Source: JAEWSN01 sp942493335
GTDB taxonomy: Bacteria > Bacillota > Clostridia > DSM-8532
Assembly: GCA_942493335.1 (NCBI GenBank)
Contig: OW818693.1
Coordinates: 744,001 to 808,000 of the forward strand
Length of the DNA: 64,000 nt
Direction: 5' to 3'
Shown here: in pieces, positions 33,698 to 42,476 of the stretch
Layout: every line of letters begins with the position of its first letter
How positions within the stretch are numbered: the first letter of the stretch is position 1
Notes under the pieces: generated by a model
Told to the model about the DNA's origin: nothing
Database searches by the model: none
The model's input: only the letters and a program-made list of their open reading frames with translations
Translations under genes and position numbers: made by a program

Positions 33698-33733
33698 GCA
33701 TCCCCATATGAGGCGAACCTCATATGGGGATGC
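33698..33733 (-). repeat. Perfect 16-bp stem-loop between binding-protein and permease genes
   Basis: GCATCCCCATATGAGG (33698-33713) is followed by a 4-base loop and its exact complement (33718-33733), then TTTT on the minus strand. It looks like a partial terminator or mRNA-stabilising hairpin, which would keep binding-protein mRNA above permease mRNA. The permease ribosome binding site starts just after it. Confidence 0.85.
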
Positions 33734-33775
33734 GCACATTGAGACGAACCGGATGCTCCTGGAACGGAGGTCACA

Positions 33776-35164
33776 TCAGTTGAAGTTTTCCGCCCAGATG
33801 GGGGTAATGTCCTTGATGTAATCGTCCGGGCTGTATTTGCCGGTCAGCAGTTTGCTGTTGAGTGTGGCGATTTCAGCGGACATGGCTGTGCTGAAGGTGG
33901 CCGCCCAGAGGGATCCCACCTTGATTTTCGCGTTGCTGAACTGATCATAGTTCCTTTGCGCGAGCGCGGACATGCCCTCGATGGCGATGCCTGTATCCAG
34001 TGCGGTGGGTGCCTTGCTTTCGGTATTGTAGTACAAGGCATCCTGTGTCGCACAGAACATGGCGAATTGTGCGGCGACTTCCGGATTTTTGGTACCTGCG
34101 GAAACGAGATAGCCGCTCAACGGAGCGCCCCAGAACTGAATGGCGTTGTTGGCATCAAGGCCTTCCTTTGCGGTGGGCCATACGATGAAGTCCACATCGG
34201 CAACGTCCTTTTCCAGACCCGACAATTCCCATGTGAACATGGCAAGCATGGCCGATTTGCCGGTTTTGAACGCTTCCACGGCCGGGCCGTAGTCTACGTT
34301 GGTGACACCTTCATCAAAGGCGCCGGCCTTGACCAGGGTCTGGATGCGGCCAAGCGCGTTCTTGACGACAGGATTGCTGAAGTCTGTGGCGTTGTTGGCC
34401 AGATCGATGGCCACCTGCGGGTCTTCCGCCATGATCATGGTCTGCAGCATGTGAAGGTTGGGGGTCCACCCATCCTTGCCTACGATTGACATCGGAATGG
34501 TTCCGGCTTTCTTGAGGGTCTGGCATACCTTGACCAACTCGTCGAATGTGGTGGGAACCGTGATGTTGTTCTTGGTGAAAACATCCTTGTGGAACCACAG
34601 TCTGGGGGTGAAGTACTGGTCTGCCCCCGGCTGCACGCAATACTGCTTGCCGTTTTTGTCGGGCGCGATGACTTCCGCCATCTTGAACTTCTTGTCGAAA
34701 CCGGACTTGACGATGTAGGGTTGCAGGTCGAGTGCGTTGCCGGACTGTACGACCACGCTGGAGAGGTTCTGCTCGGAGAACCAGACGTCAGGCATGTCGC
34801 CGGAGGCGTTGTAGGCCTTGAGCTTGTTGGCGTAGTCCTGCCCGCCGCCGCCGAGATCGTATTCGATTTCAACATTCGGCATTTCCTTGGCAATGTTGAC
34901 CTTGATGTAACTTTCACGAATCTTGTTGCGGTTGTCGTCCGCACTGAGGGACAGGAACTTCAGCTTCACCTTTTCCACCGGTGCAGCGGTTTCAGAGGCT
35001 GCTGCGGATTCCGGAGCGGGCGTTGCTTCGACCGTGGCTTCCGGTGTGGCGGACGAAGCTGCCGGGGTGGAGCTTGCGGCAGGGGTTGCCTGGCCGCAGG
35101 CGGCCATGGAAAACAAGAGACACAACATCATCAGGACGGCAAGGATTCTGTGTGACTTTCTCAT
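33776..35164 (-). CDS. ABC sugar-binding lipoprotein (extracellular solute-binding protein, CUT1)
   Basis: A 462-residue lipoprotein. The signal peptide ends in the lipobox LFSMAACG (Cys at about 23). A linker of about 45 residues rich in Ala, Thr, Pro and Glu keeps the protein away from the membrane. A family 1 solute-binding domain follows (DVWFSEQNL, then DLQPYIVKSGFDK, then GKSAMLAMFTWELSG). AGGAGG lies 5 bases before the ATG at 35162-35164. It should capture an oligosaccharide for the two permeases downstream. It needs Lgt (11148-11975) for anchoring. The ligand is probably a plant-derived (xylo)oligosaccharide given the GH31 enzyme, which is inference. Confidence 0.92.
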   Translation of the reverse strand: MRKSHRILAVLMMLCLLFSMAACGQATPAASSTPAASSATPEATVEATPAPESAAASETAAPVEKVKLKFLSLSADDNRNKIRESYIKVNIAKEMPNVEIEYDLGGGGQDYANKLKAYNASGDMPDVWFSEQNLSSVVVQSGNALDLQPYIVKSGFDKKFKMAEVIAPDKNGKQYCVQPGADQYFTPRLWFHKDVFTKNNITVPTTFDELVKVCQTLKKAGTIPMSIVGKDGWTPNLHMLQTMIMAEDPQVAIDLANNATDFSNPVVKNALGRIQTLVKAGAFDEGVTNVDYGPAVEAFKTGKSAMLAMFTWELSGLEKDVADVDFIVWPTAKEGLDANNAIQFWGAPLSGYLVSAGTKNPEVAAQFAMFCATQDALYYNTESKAPTALDTGIAIEGMSALAQRNYDQFSNAKIKVGSLWAATFSTAMSAEIATLNSKLLTGKYSPDDYIKDITPIWAENFN

Positions 35165-35290
35165 CGTATCCTCCTCTTGGCTGCGGGTGGTTTGTAGATT
35201 GTGAACTGCCTTTATCAAGGCACTCCTCTATCATTCGTGATTTGGCGTCCGCATAGAAGAGAAAATCATCCGGTGACAAGGAAAAATGTC

Positions 35291-35400
35291 GGATCAGGCA
35301 TTCCTGCCCAGGGAATCAGGCATTCCCATCCAGTGGAGCAAGGCTTTCCTGTCAGGGAATCAAGGCTTTCCGTCAGTGGATCAGGCCTTTCTTTCCAATG
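35291..35400. repeat. Five tandem degenerate 22-bp repeats
   Basis: Units start at 35291, 35313, 35335, 35357 and 35378, each a version of GGATCAGGCATTCC plus an 8-base variable part (CAGGCATTCC or AAGGCTTTCC core). They are contiguous, without spacers, and run into the last codons of the YesN-type regulator gene (stop at 35381-35383). The cores are partly self-complementary (GGAAT/ATTCC), so the RNA could form a series of small hairpins. Confidence 0.75.
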
Positions 35401-37015
35401 AATCGACATACTTGCTGGGCGCCGGTCCGTAATGCTTTTTGAAAAGTTTTCCAAAGTAATTCGCATCCGGATAGCCGACCCGGTCAGCCACGTCGGAAAC
35501 AGATCGGTTTCCTTGCAGGAACAGCTCCTTTGCCTTTTCCATCCTGTACCCCGTAATGTAATCGTTGATGGTCATCTCCGTTTCCCTTTTGAAGACAAAA
35601 CAGAGATGTCCGTAATGGACGAACAGTTTTTTGGCCAGATATTCGATTCCAAGCTCCTCATCCGCGTAATGCAGGGCGACAAGCTGTTTGACGTCGCGTA
35701 CAAGGTTTCCTGCCTTTTTCTGCTTCCTTGCCTCAATTGCATCCATGGTCAGGTGAATCAGCTGCATCGCCCACTCCTCCATCTCCCGGAGGGTTCTGAA
35801 GGTCTGGACCTGCTCCATCAGCTGCGTCGCCGCGCCATGAAAAACATCCCGGACCGCCAACCCCATGTCGGCAAGGATCTCCAGGCTGACTGACACCAGC
35901 TCCATGCAGAACACGACAAGAATTTCATTGTCGACGTTTTCCCTGCGCGCCTTCCGGAATGCCTCGGAGATCACCTCCTCCGCCTCCTCCCGGCTGACTG
36001 TGCGCAAATTCATGAGCAGGTTCGCACGCATGCCCGATGAAAGCAGATTCACGTTCGGATTGGCCTCTCCAAGCGCCCCGAACGGGATGACACGATTTCC
36101 GCCGCCGTACATCCTGCTCTTCAGTGCGATCAGCGCCTCCTTGTACGTGGCAGGCAACTCCGGGAAACTTCCCTTGACATCCCCGATGCCGATCGTAATG
36201 GTAAACAGGCGGATCCACCGCTGTACGCAGTCACGAACCTGCTCGAGCCGGCTTGTCAGCAGGGATGGGGAATCGCACCCCACACCGGGAGCCTCGCAGG
36301 AGGCAAGCACGCAGACGCGATCCCTGTCATCAAAGCAGACCTCGTGGGGAACATCCTCCCCAAGGATATCCCCCACCACATTCGCAATGGCGAAATTCCA
36401 CAATTGCCGGTCCTCATACGACCAATCGCCCGTCATCTCCGCATCCGCCTCAATCACAGCCACTTGAAAGCCCGTCCCGGATAACCGGATGCCCAGGTAG
36501 GACATGCGCTGCCGCAACTCCTCCGCCTGAATGGAAACCTGCCCCTGCAAAAGCTCCCGGACCAGCTTGGCCCTGAGGATCGGCACATTCGTCCGAACCT
36601 GCCGCTTGAGCTGTTCCACCTCGATCTGCAGGTTGTTTTCCCGCGCCATCTGCTGTTTCAGTTCCAGCAGGGTTTCCAGCAAGGCTTCGTCTTCCACGGG
36701 CTTGAGCAGGTAATTGCTGACGCCCAGCTGAACCGCCTGCCGCGCGTAGTCAAACTCGCTGTGACCGGACAGGATGACAATTTTCAAGGGAAGATTCCGT
36801 TCGCGGACAATCTGGGCGAAGGCCAGCCCATCCATGACCGGCATATTGATATCCACGAGGGCAATGTCCGGCGAGAGATCCGCAATCTTCCCGAGTGCCT
36901 CCTCTCCATCCCTGGCTTCCCCGCAGACGACAAAGCCGTTTGCTTCCCATGGAAAAGATGCTTTCAGCGCCTGGCGGAAATAATACTCGTCGTCAACCAG
37001 CAAGACCTTTTTCAT
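35381..37015 (-). CDS. YesN-type response regulator with AraC DNA-binding domain
   Basis: A 544-residue regulator. The receiver domain is at residues 1-120 (VLLVDDEYYFRQAL, phospho-Asp in VDINMPVMDG, Lys in LLKPVEDE). A long central linker/dimerisation region spans about 130-430. A C-terminal AraC helix-turn-helix pair follows (IEYLAKKLFVHYGHLCFVF, then VSDVADRVGYPDANYFGKLF, then YGPAPSKYV). Its start overlaps the kinase stop as ATGA. With the kinase it probably senses extracellular sugar and activates the importer genes just downstream. The last codons lie in the 22-bp repeat array. Confidence 0.92.
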   Translation of the reverse strand: MKKVLLVDDEYYFRQALKASFPWEANGFVVCGEARDGEEALGKIADLSPDIALVDINMPVMDGLAFAQIVRERNLPLKIVILSGHSEFDYARQAVQLGVSNYLLKPVEDEALLETLLELKQQMARENNLQIEVEQLKRQVRTNVPILRAKLVRELLQGQVSIQAEELRQRMSYLGIRLSGTGFQVAVIEADAEMTGDWSYEDRQLWNFAIANVVGDILGEDVPHEVCFDDRDRVCVLASCEAPGVGCDSPSLLTSRLEQVRDCVQRWIRLFTITIGIGDVKGSFPELPATYKEALIALKSRMYGGGNRVIPFGALGEANPNVNLLSSGMRANLLMNLRTVSREEAEEVISEAFRKARRENVDNEILVVFCMELVSVSLEILADMGLAVRDVFHGAATQLMEQVQTFRTLREMEEWAMQLIHLTMDAIEARKQKKAGNLVRDVKQLVALHYADEELGIEYLAKKLFVHYGHLCFVFKRETEMTINDYITGYRMEKAKELFLQGNRSVSDVADRVGYPDANYFGKLFKKHYGPAPSKYVDSLERKA

Positions 37016-38985
37016 GCAGGATCCTCCTTGGTACCGTTCCCTTGCAGGCGCATGGCGGTTGCCGGCAGAAACACCGTCACCTTTGTAAAGACACCCGGTT
37101 TGCTTTCGATGGTCAGCCCGCCAGCCGCTCCGTACACAAGCTGAAGGCGTGTATGGACACTCCCGATCCCGAAGCTTTCCCCGCCGTTTCCGGACGGCGA
37201 ATGATGCAGAAGATGAGCGACCGTTTCTGCATCCATGCCCACTCCGTTGTCGAGGACCTCGATTTTGATGCTGTTTCCCTCCAAAAAACCGCGAAGGGTC
37301 AGGCTCCCCTGTTCCCGCAAAGGCTTGAGACCGTGATAGATTGCGTTTTCCACCAACGGCTGGAGTGTCAGCTTTGGAATCTGGAAGGCCAGGATGTCGG
37401 GGCTGATATCGAGGGTGTAGTCCATCTCGACATACCGCAGTTTCTGGATGGTGAGGTAACTGGAGATCAGCCTGATTTCCTCCCCGATGGAGATGATGTC
37501 GTCGCCATGGCTCAGGGAGATCCGATAAAAGGCCGCCAGATTCCGGGCAGTCAGCATGGCGTTCTCCTTCATGTCGAGTTTGATGAAGGAGATGATCGTC
37601 TCCATCGTATTGTAGAGAAAATGGGGCTTGATCTGGGATTGCAGCAGTTTGAACTCAATCTCGTGCTTCGTTTTCTGTTCCTCGCATACCTGCGCAAGCA
37701 ACTGGTTTGTCATGTCCATGAGCTGGTTGAAGCCCTCGCCGAGGCGACCGATTTCATCTCCTGACTGAACTTTCGTCCGGACATCCATGTTTCCCTTGTG
37801 CATTTCCTTCATGATCTGAGCCAGCGACAGAATGGGCTGCGTGATGGTATGCGACAGCAGATAGGAGGCGGCAAAGGCGAACATCAGACAGGAAAACCCC
37901 AGAATGACGATGAGGCGGGTGATCCCCAGGGTCTCGGTCGTGATTTCCTTGAGGGGAACCATGCTGAGAATCCGCCAGCCCAGCTTGCCGAAGGTTCTCA
38001 TCGTCAGAAGGACCTGATTCCCGTCGATGCGCTTGATGACGCTTCCCGATTTCAGCAGTGCCGTCCGCTCGCTGTCGGCAAGCGGCTGCACGACAGACAG
38101 GTTCAGAAAGAGATCCGCCTTGTTCCGGGATGAGATGACGGTCATGTCGCTGTCAAGGATCAGGAAGCGATCATTCGGGTTGACGATGTTCTCCAGGTAT
38201 ACGGCGGCGATATCGGCCTCTTCGAGGTACAGGGCCGCCGTTCCGAGCATTTTTCCCGTATCCAGGCCTATGATGGGCTTGGTGATGGTGAATACCGGCG
38301 CCTTGTAGCCGCTTCGGAAATTCATCTCCGCCAGACTGATCCACGTGGGTGTTTTTTTCCGTGTGATCGCATCGACCTGCTTCGCGCTCAGAATCTTGCG
38401 TACGACCGCATTGTCCGCATACCCGATCTCAAACAGCTCCTGCCCGGTCGTCATGATGCTGGCGGCCGCATAGTGCGTATTCGGGGTGACCATGCTGCTG
38501 ATGACGGCCGACAACGTACTGGCGATATCCATCGAAGTGACCGCGCCGACGTCCGCCTTGCCGTACTCCCCCAGGGATTTCTGCAGGCGGTCGTTGGTGG
38601 TCAGGATGCGGATGCTGTCCTCCGCATTGACGACCAGTGTGGAAAGGCTTTTGTCTATGAGTGCAAGCTCGCGGATGGCATTCCGGGTTGCCTTTCCGAT
38701 GATGGCATCATTGGAGATCCGACTCGCGAAAAAGGCGAACACGGACAGGGATACGACAATGATCACGACATTCAGTAAAAAGATCTTGTTCCGGATGGAC
38801 ACGTCCCCCACAGGGTGGAAAAGGCTGGATGCCACGCCTTTCCCCTCCGCCTCGCCGGACCCGTCGCCCACATGCCGGAACAAGCGGAACATCGGCTTTT
38901 TGATGATACCCCACCTCCCCTTCAAACAGGGAACATGATTCCTGTTCAATCGCCGATATTCGGCTTGTTCGGCAGAACCGCTCAT
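37012..38985 (-). CDS. YesM-type sensor histidine kinase
   Basis: Up to 657 residues. A transmembrane helix at about 75-95 (IFLLNVVIIVVSLSVFAFF) is followed by a large extracytoplasmic dCache-like sensor, a second helix near 365-390, a HAMP domain and a His_kinase domain with the phospho-acceptor His in LLQSQIKPHFLYNTME. The ATPase domain has PLVENAIYHGLK and DNGVGMDAE. The ATG at 38983-38985 overlaps the GH31 stop as ATGA, which favours coupling. An ATG at 38890-38892 also starts a plausible protein, but its GGGGAGG site lies too far away (about 20 bases). The gene is tied to the glycosidase and the response regulator. Confidence 0.88.
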   Translation of the reverse strand: MSGSAEQAEYRRLNRNHVPCLKGRWGIIKKPMFRLFRHVGDGSGEAEGKGVASSLFHPVGDVSIRNKIFLLNVVIIVVSLSVFAFFASRISNDAIIGKATRNAIRELALIDKSLSTLVVNAEDSIRILTTNDRLQKSLGEYGKADVGAVTSMDIASTLSAVISSMVTPNTHYAAASIMTTGQELFEIGYADNAVVRKILSAKQVDAITRKKTPTWISLAEMNFRSGYKAPVFTITKPIIGLDTGKMLGTAALYLEEADIAAVYLENIVNPNDRFLILDSDMTVISSRNKADLFLNLSVVQPLADSERTALLKSGSVIKRIDGNQVLLTMRTFGKLGWRILSMVPLKEITTETLGITRLIVILGFSCLMFAFAASYLLSHTITQPILSLAQIMKEMHKGNMDVRTKVQSGDEIGRLGEGFNQLMDMTNQLLAQVCEEQKTKHEIEFKLLQSQIKPHFLYNTMETIISFIKLDMKENAMLTARNLAAFYRISLSHGDDIISIGEEIRLISSYLTIQKLRYVEMDYTLDISPDILAFQIPKLTLQPLVENAIYHGLKPLREQGSLTLRGFLEGNSIKIEVLDNGVGMDAETVAHLLHHSPSGNGGESFGIGSVHTRLQLVYGAAGGLTIESKPGVFTKVTVFLPATAMRLQGNGTKEDPA

Positions 38986-41411
38986 GGCCGCCGGAAAACC
39001 AACATATCATTGTGGTAGACAAGGATCAATGGGGTCTTTGTCAAGCCTGAGACATGAAACGTGATCGTCTCCGGCATGCCCGGGTACCGACCCTTTCGTG
39101 GATGAAGCGTCAGCGTGCCGGCTTTCTCCTGCCAGGTCATGTCAATGGTTGCGAATTGCCCATCTTCATATCGATAGCTGTCCCCTTCGTCCTGGTAGAG
39201 GGAGAAGGTACCGTCCGCACCGGGATACACGCGCAGATCGATGCGGTCCTTCCGGATGGCGCCCGTATGCTGGGCGGCTTCCGCCATGGGAAGAATCGTT
39301 CCGGTCCTGACAAAGAGCGGCATCGTGTCGATTGCCGCGTTGACGGAAACCGTTTGTCCGCCCCTGTGTGCCGTGCCGGTCCAGAAGTCCGTCCAATCCG
39401 TTCCAGCGGGCAGATAGACATTTCGCGTCCTTGGCGATTCGGACAGCGCCCGGGATCCGGGACCGTAGTACATCGGTTCCGTGACAGGACAGACGAGCAG
39501 GCTCGGTCCAAACATGTACTCGTCCCGGATGTTCCTCACCCTGGCATCCGTCGGAAAATCAAAGGCGAGCGGCCGCATCATCGACCCGTCCCGGAACGTG
39601 ACGGCGGCGGCTGTCGAATAGATGTAGGGCATCAGGGCATAACGCATACGCGTGAATTTTTCGAGGCTGTCGTAGAACATGTCGCCCTTGTCCCCGAACT
39701 GCCAGATTTCCCTCCGCGTGTCTGTTCCGTGCGATCGGAACACGGGCAGGAAAGCGCCGTACTGATACCACCGGGTATACAGTTCCCGGTATCCAAGGTC
39801 CTCGCTCCCCGCTTCGAAATCCCCGTCCCAGAACCACATGTGCCCCTTTTTGACGAAAAAGGCGCCGATGTCGAGGGTCCAGTAGGGAATACCGGAAGCG
39901 CAGCAGTTCAGTCCGGCGGGAATCTGCTTGCGGAGCGTACTCCACTTTGCGCTGGTGTCACCTGACCAGAGGATCACGCCATAGCGCTGCTGCCCGGTGT
40001 AGCCGCTCCGGGTCAGGTTCACAACGCGCTTTTCAGTCGTTGTGCCCCGTTGGCCCTCATACATGGCTCGCGCGTGCATCAGCGGATAGGCATTGGTCAT
40101 CCGCTCCTCCAGATACCGGCTGGCCGTCTGGTGGAAATCCAGCAGATTGGCATCCGGTTCCGGCTTCACCGGTGTGTTCCATTCCGGGGTGTAGGGTTCG
40201 CTGGAGTCGCACCACCATGCGTCGACGCCATTGGAAAACAAGCCCCTGTCCGCCTGTTCCCAGTATAATCGCCGCGCCTTCTCCGAAAAGGCGTCATAGA
40301 TTTCCGCATTCGGCAGCAGGCATGAAGCCGCCTTCATCTCCAGGTAATCAGCGGAGTCCGTCACCATGTTGGGCCAGACCGAAATCATGAAATGCGCGCC
40401 TGCTCCGTGCAGCGCGTCCGTCATGCCCCTGGGATCGGGAAAGCGCGCCGAGTCGAAGGTTTTCTGTCCCCAAAGGCCATCCTCCCAGGATTGCCAGTCC
40501 AGCACGATGCAGTCCAGCGGCACCTGACGCCGCCTGTATTCCAGAACCGTATCCAGAATCTCCTGCTGGGTTTCGTAGCGCTCCTGTGATTGGATATAGC
40601 CAAACGCCCAAAGGGGAAGGAGCGGCGCTTTTCCCGTCAGTGTGCGGTACCCCCTGATGACTCCATCCGGCGTACCCCCGTAGATGAAATAGTAGTCCAG
40701 CGCCTCCGAGGCCATCGAATACAGGTACGAACCATATTCGTCGTCATTGAAAATCACGGGCGCGCAGGTGTCCATCAGCATGCCGTAGCCGTTCGTCGAT
40801 ACAAAGAACGGCATGGCGCTCTTCATGTTGGCCTGGTGCACATACTGCCTGGTTCCGCGCAGATTCAGACTCCCCTCTTCGTGCGAGCCCAATCCGTAAA
40901 TCGCCTCATCGGGATCAAATTCGAAAGATAGCCGGGTATGAAACAGGACCCTGTCAAACACCCGTTTGGCGTCACGAACGACCTCCTTGATGCCATCCGG
41001 CGTTTCGACCCGCTCCACGACGCTCTCCCCGTCAAAAACCGTCTTGTACGAGTCGAAGGGGGAAAGGATTTTTCCGCCGCGATCCGGCTCTCCCGCCACC
41101 CGGGTTCCCTGTGCGTCCAAGTAGCGGAATGCGCCGGATTCCTTGGTGATTTCAACTGTAAGTTTGTCCGTCTTCAGAAGAATCCGTGCTTCATCTTCCA
41201 CGTAGGACCATTGAACTGCGGGCGGCTTCAGGACAATCCCCGGGTTGCTTTTCTCCGGCATCTCCTCCTGCAGGGTGCAGGTGATTCGGATGATGTCGGC
41301 TCCGTAGGGCTCAAGTCTGATTTTTCCGTTTTCCGTTGCAAGAACCAACGCGGATTCGGATTTCACGGCGTTCAAAATGCGGGTCGTCGCTCCCCTGATA
41401 GCTGTCAGCAC
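38982..41411 (-). CDS. GH31 glycosidase, probable alpha-xylosidase type
   Basis: An 809-residue glycoside hydrolase family 31 protein. The N-terminal beta-sandwich ends near residue 250. The (beta/alpha)8 barrel carries the nucleophile Asp in the DAWWCDSSEP motif; this WW-D-x-x-EP form is typical of the alpha-xylosidase clade rather than maltase types. The acid/base candidate is in LWSGDTSAKW. C-terminal beta domains follow (DWTDFWTGTAHRGG). The start is GTG at 41409-41411 with a perfect AAGGAGG 7 bases upstream. There is no signal peptide, so it acts on imported oligosaccharides. The kinase start overlaps its stop. It is divergent from an AraC activator. Confidence 0.9.
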   Translation of the reverse strand: MLTAIRGATTRILNAVKSESALVLATENGKIRLEPYGADIIRITCTLQEEMPEKSNPGIVLKPPAVQWSYVEDEARILLKTDKLTVEITKESGAFRYLDAQGTRVAGEPDRGGKILSPFDSYKTVFDGESVVERVETPDGIKEVVRDAKRVFDRVLFHTRLSFEFDPDEAIYGLGSHEEGSLNLRGTRQYVHQANMKSAMPFFVSTNGYGMLMDTCAPVIFNDDEYGSYLYSMASEALDYYFIYGGTPDGVIRGYRTLTGKAPLLPLWAFGYIQSQERYETQQEILDTVLEYRRRQVPLDCIVLDWQSWEDGLWGQKTFDSARFPDPRGMTDALHGAGAHFMISVWPNMVTDSADYLEMKAASCLLPNAEIYDAFSEKARRLYWEQADRGLFSNGVDAWWCDSSEPYTPEWNTPVKPEPDANLLDFHQTASRYLEERMTNAYPLMHARAMYEGQRGTTTEKRVVNLTRSGYTGQQRYGVILWSGDTSAKWSTLRKQIPAGLNCCASGIPYWTLDIGAFFVKKGHMWFWDGDFEAGSEDLGYRELYTRWYQYGAFLPVFRSHGTDTRREIWQFGDKGDMFYDSLEKFTRMRYALMPYIYSTAAAVTFRDGSMMRPLAFDFPTDARVRNIRDEYMFGPSLLVCPVTEPMYYGPGSRALSESPRTRNVYLPAGTDWTDFWTGTAHRGGQTVSVNAAIDTMPLFVRTGTILPMAEAAQHTGAIRKDRIDLRVYPGADGTFSLYQDEGDSYRYEDGQFATIDMTWQEKAGTLTLHPRKGRYPGMPETITFHVSGLTKTPLILVYHNDMLVFRRP

Positions 41412-41538
41412 GGCAAAACCTCCTTGTTTGACACAAAGAAAATGTTGGGATATGCTCACTCTATCTCACGAAACCGTCGCTGAAAATACAGTTTTCGCAC
41501 AATAATGTGTCGTATCTTCGCATCTTGGAGGTGGCACG

Positions 41539-42420
41539 ATGGATATCGGCCCGGATTATTTTGAACATACCCGTTTCCAAAACGAAACGTTTCGTTTTCG
41601 GTGTTTCCCCATCGTCAACTCCGATACCTATCCGCACTGGCACAATCATTTGGAAATGGTCCTGTCCACGCGCAACACGAATGATGTGCATGCAAATGGA
41701 TTTCTGCATGTGCTGAGCCGCGGCGATGTCCTGGTGATCCCGCCGGGCAGTCTTCACAGCATCCGCGTCCAGGATTCCGACTACACGGCGGTCGTAATCG
41801 GGGATATCCTGCTGTCGAGCCTGATGCAGGATCCCCATCTGGCGCTGCTGATCCAGACGTTCATGAGCGCGCAGGCGTTCGCACCGCTTCACATCACGGC
41901 CGCGGACTGTGCCCGGACTGGCGTAGAAACGCTGCTGAAACAACTTGTGGAGGAGGAATCCAGGCACCAGCCGGGATACGAGGCCGTCATCAAGGCAGAC
42001 CTATGCCTCCTGTTCGGGCTTCTGATGCGACAGTACCCCGAGCTGGCCACTTGGAAGGAACGATTCCACGAGGGAGCCACACAGAGCATGAAAACAGCGC
42101 TCGTATACCTGGCATCCCACTATCGGGAAAAGGTCATGCTGGCGGACATGGGCCGGCTGACGAACATGAGCGTCCCACATTTCTGCCGTCTGTTCAAAGC
42201 CCATACAGGAAAGTCATTCATGTCCTACCTGACCTTGCTTCGGTTGGAGCATGCGTACCGGCTCCTGACTGAAACAGCGTTGCCCGTCACAGGGATTCCG
42301 GAACGGACGGGATTCTGCAATGGCAATTACTTTTCGCGGGTTTTCCGGGTTCAGTATGGAATCACACCCTCGGCGGCGCGGAAGCGGCATGCGGAATCGA
42401 CACGCGCGGGCAGCCATTGA
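41539..42420 (+). CDS. AraC-family regulator with cupin sensor domain
   Basis: A 293-residue activator. The N-terminal cupin-like domain has metal/sugar pocket residues (YPHWHNHLEMV, then GDVLVIPPGSLHSI). The C-terminal AraC domain has two helix-turn-helix units (MLADMGRLTNMSVPHFCRLF and PVTGIPERTGFCNGNYFSRVF). GGAGG lies 8 bases before the ATG. It is divergent from the GH31 gene across a 127-base region, so it probably controls that operon in response to the sugar. Confidence 0.92.
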   Translation: MDIGPDYFEHTRFQNETFRFRCFPIVNSDTYPHWHNHLEMVLSTRNTNDVHANGFLHVLSRGDVLVIPPGSLHSIRVQDSDYTAVVIGDILLSSLMQDPHLALLIQTFMSAQAFAPLHITAADCARTGVETLLKQLVEEESRHQPGYEAVIKADLCLLFGLLMRQYPELATWKERFHEGATQSMKTALVYLASHYREKVMLADMGRLTNMSVPHFCRLFKAHTGKSFMSYLTLLRLEHAYRLLTETALPVTGIPERTGFCNGNYFSRVFRVQYGITPSAARKRHAESTRAGSH

Positions 42421-42476
42421 ATGAAATGTACAAACAGCCATTGAAAAAAAAGCGTCTTCCGGCCTCCACAAAAAAA

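Noticed and set aside
35291..35400. CRISPR array
   Set aside because: The 22-bp units are contiguous and degenerate with no unique spacers, and no cas genes are near.
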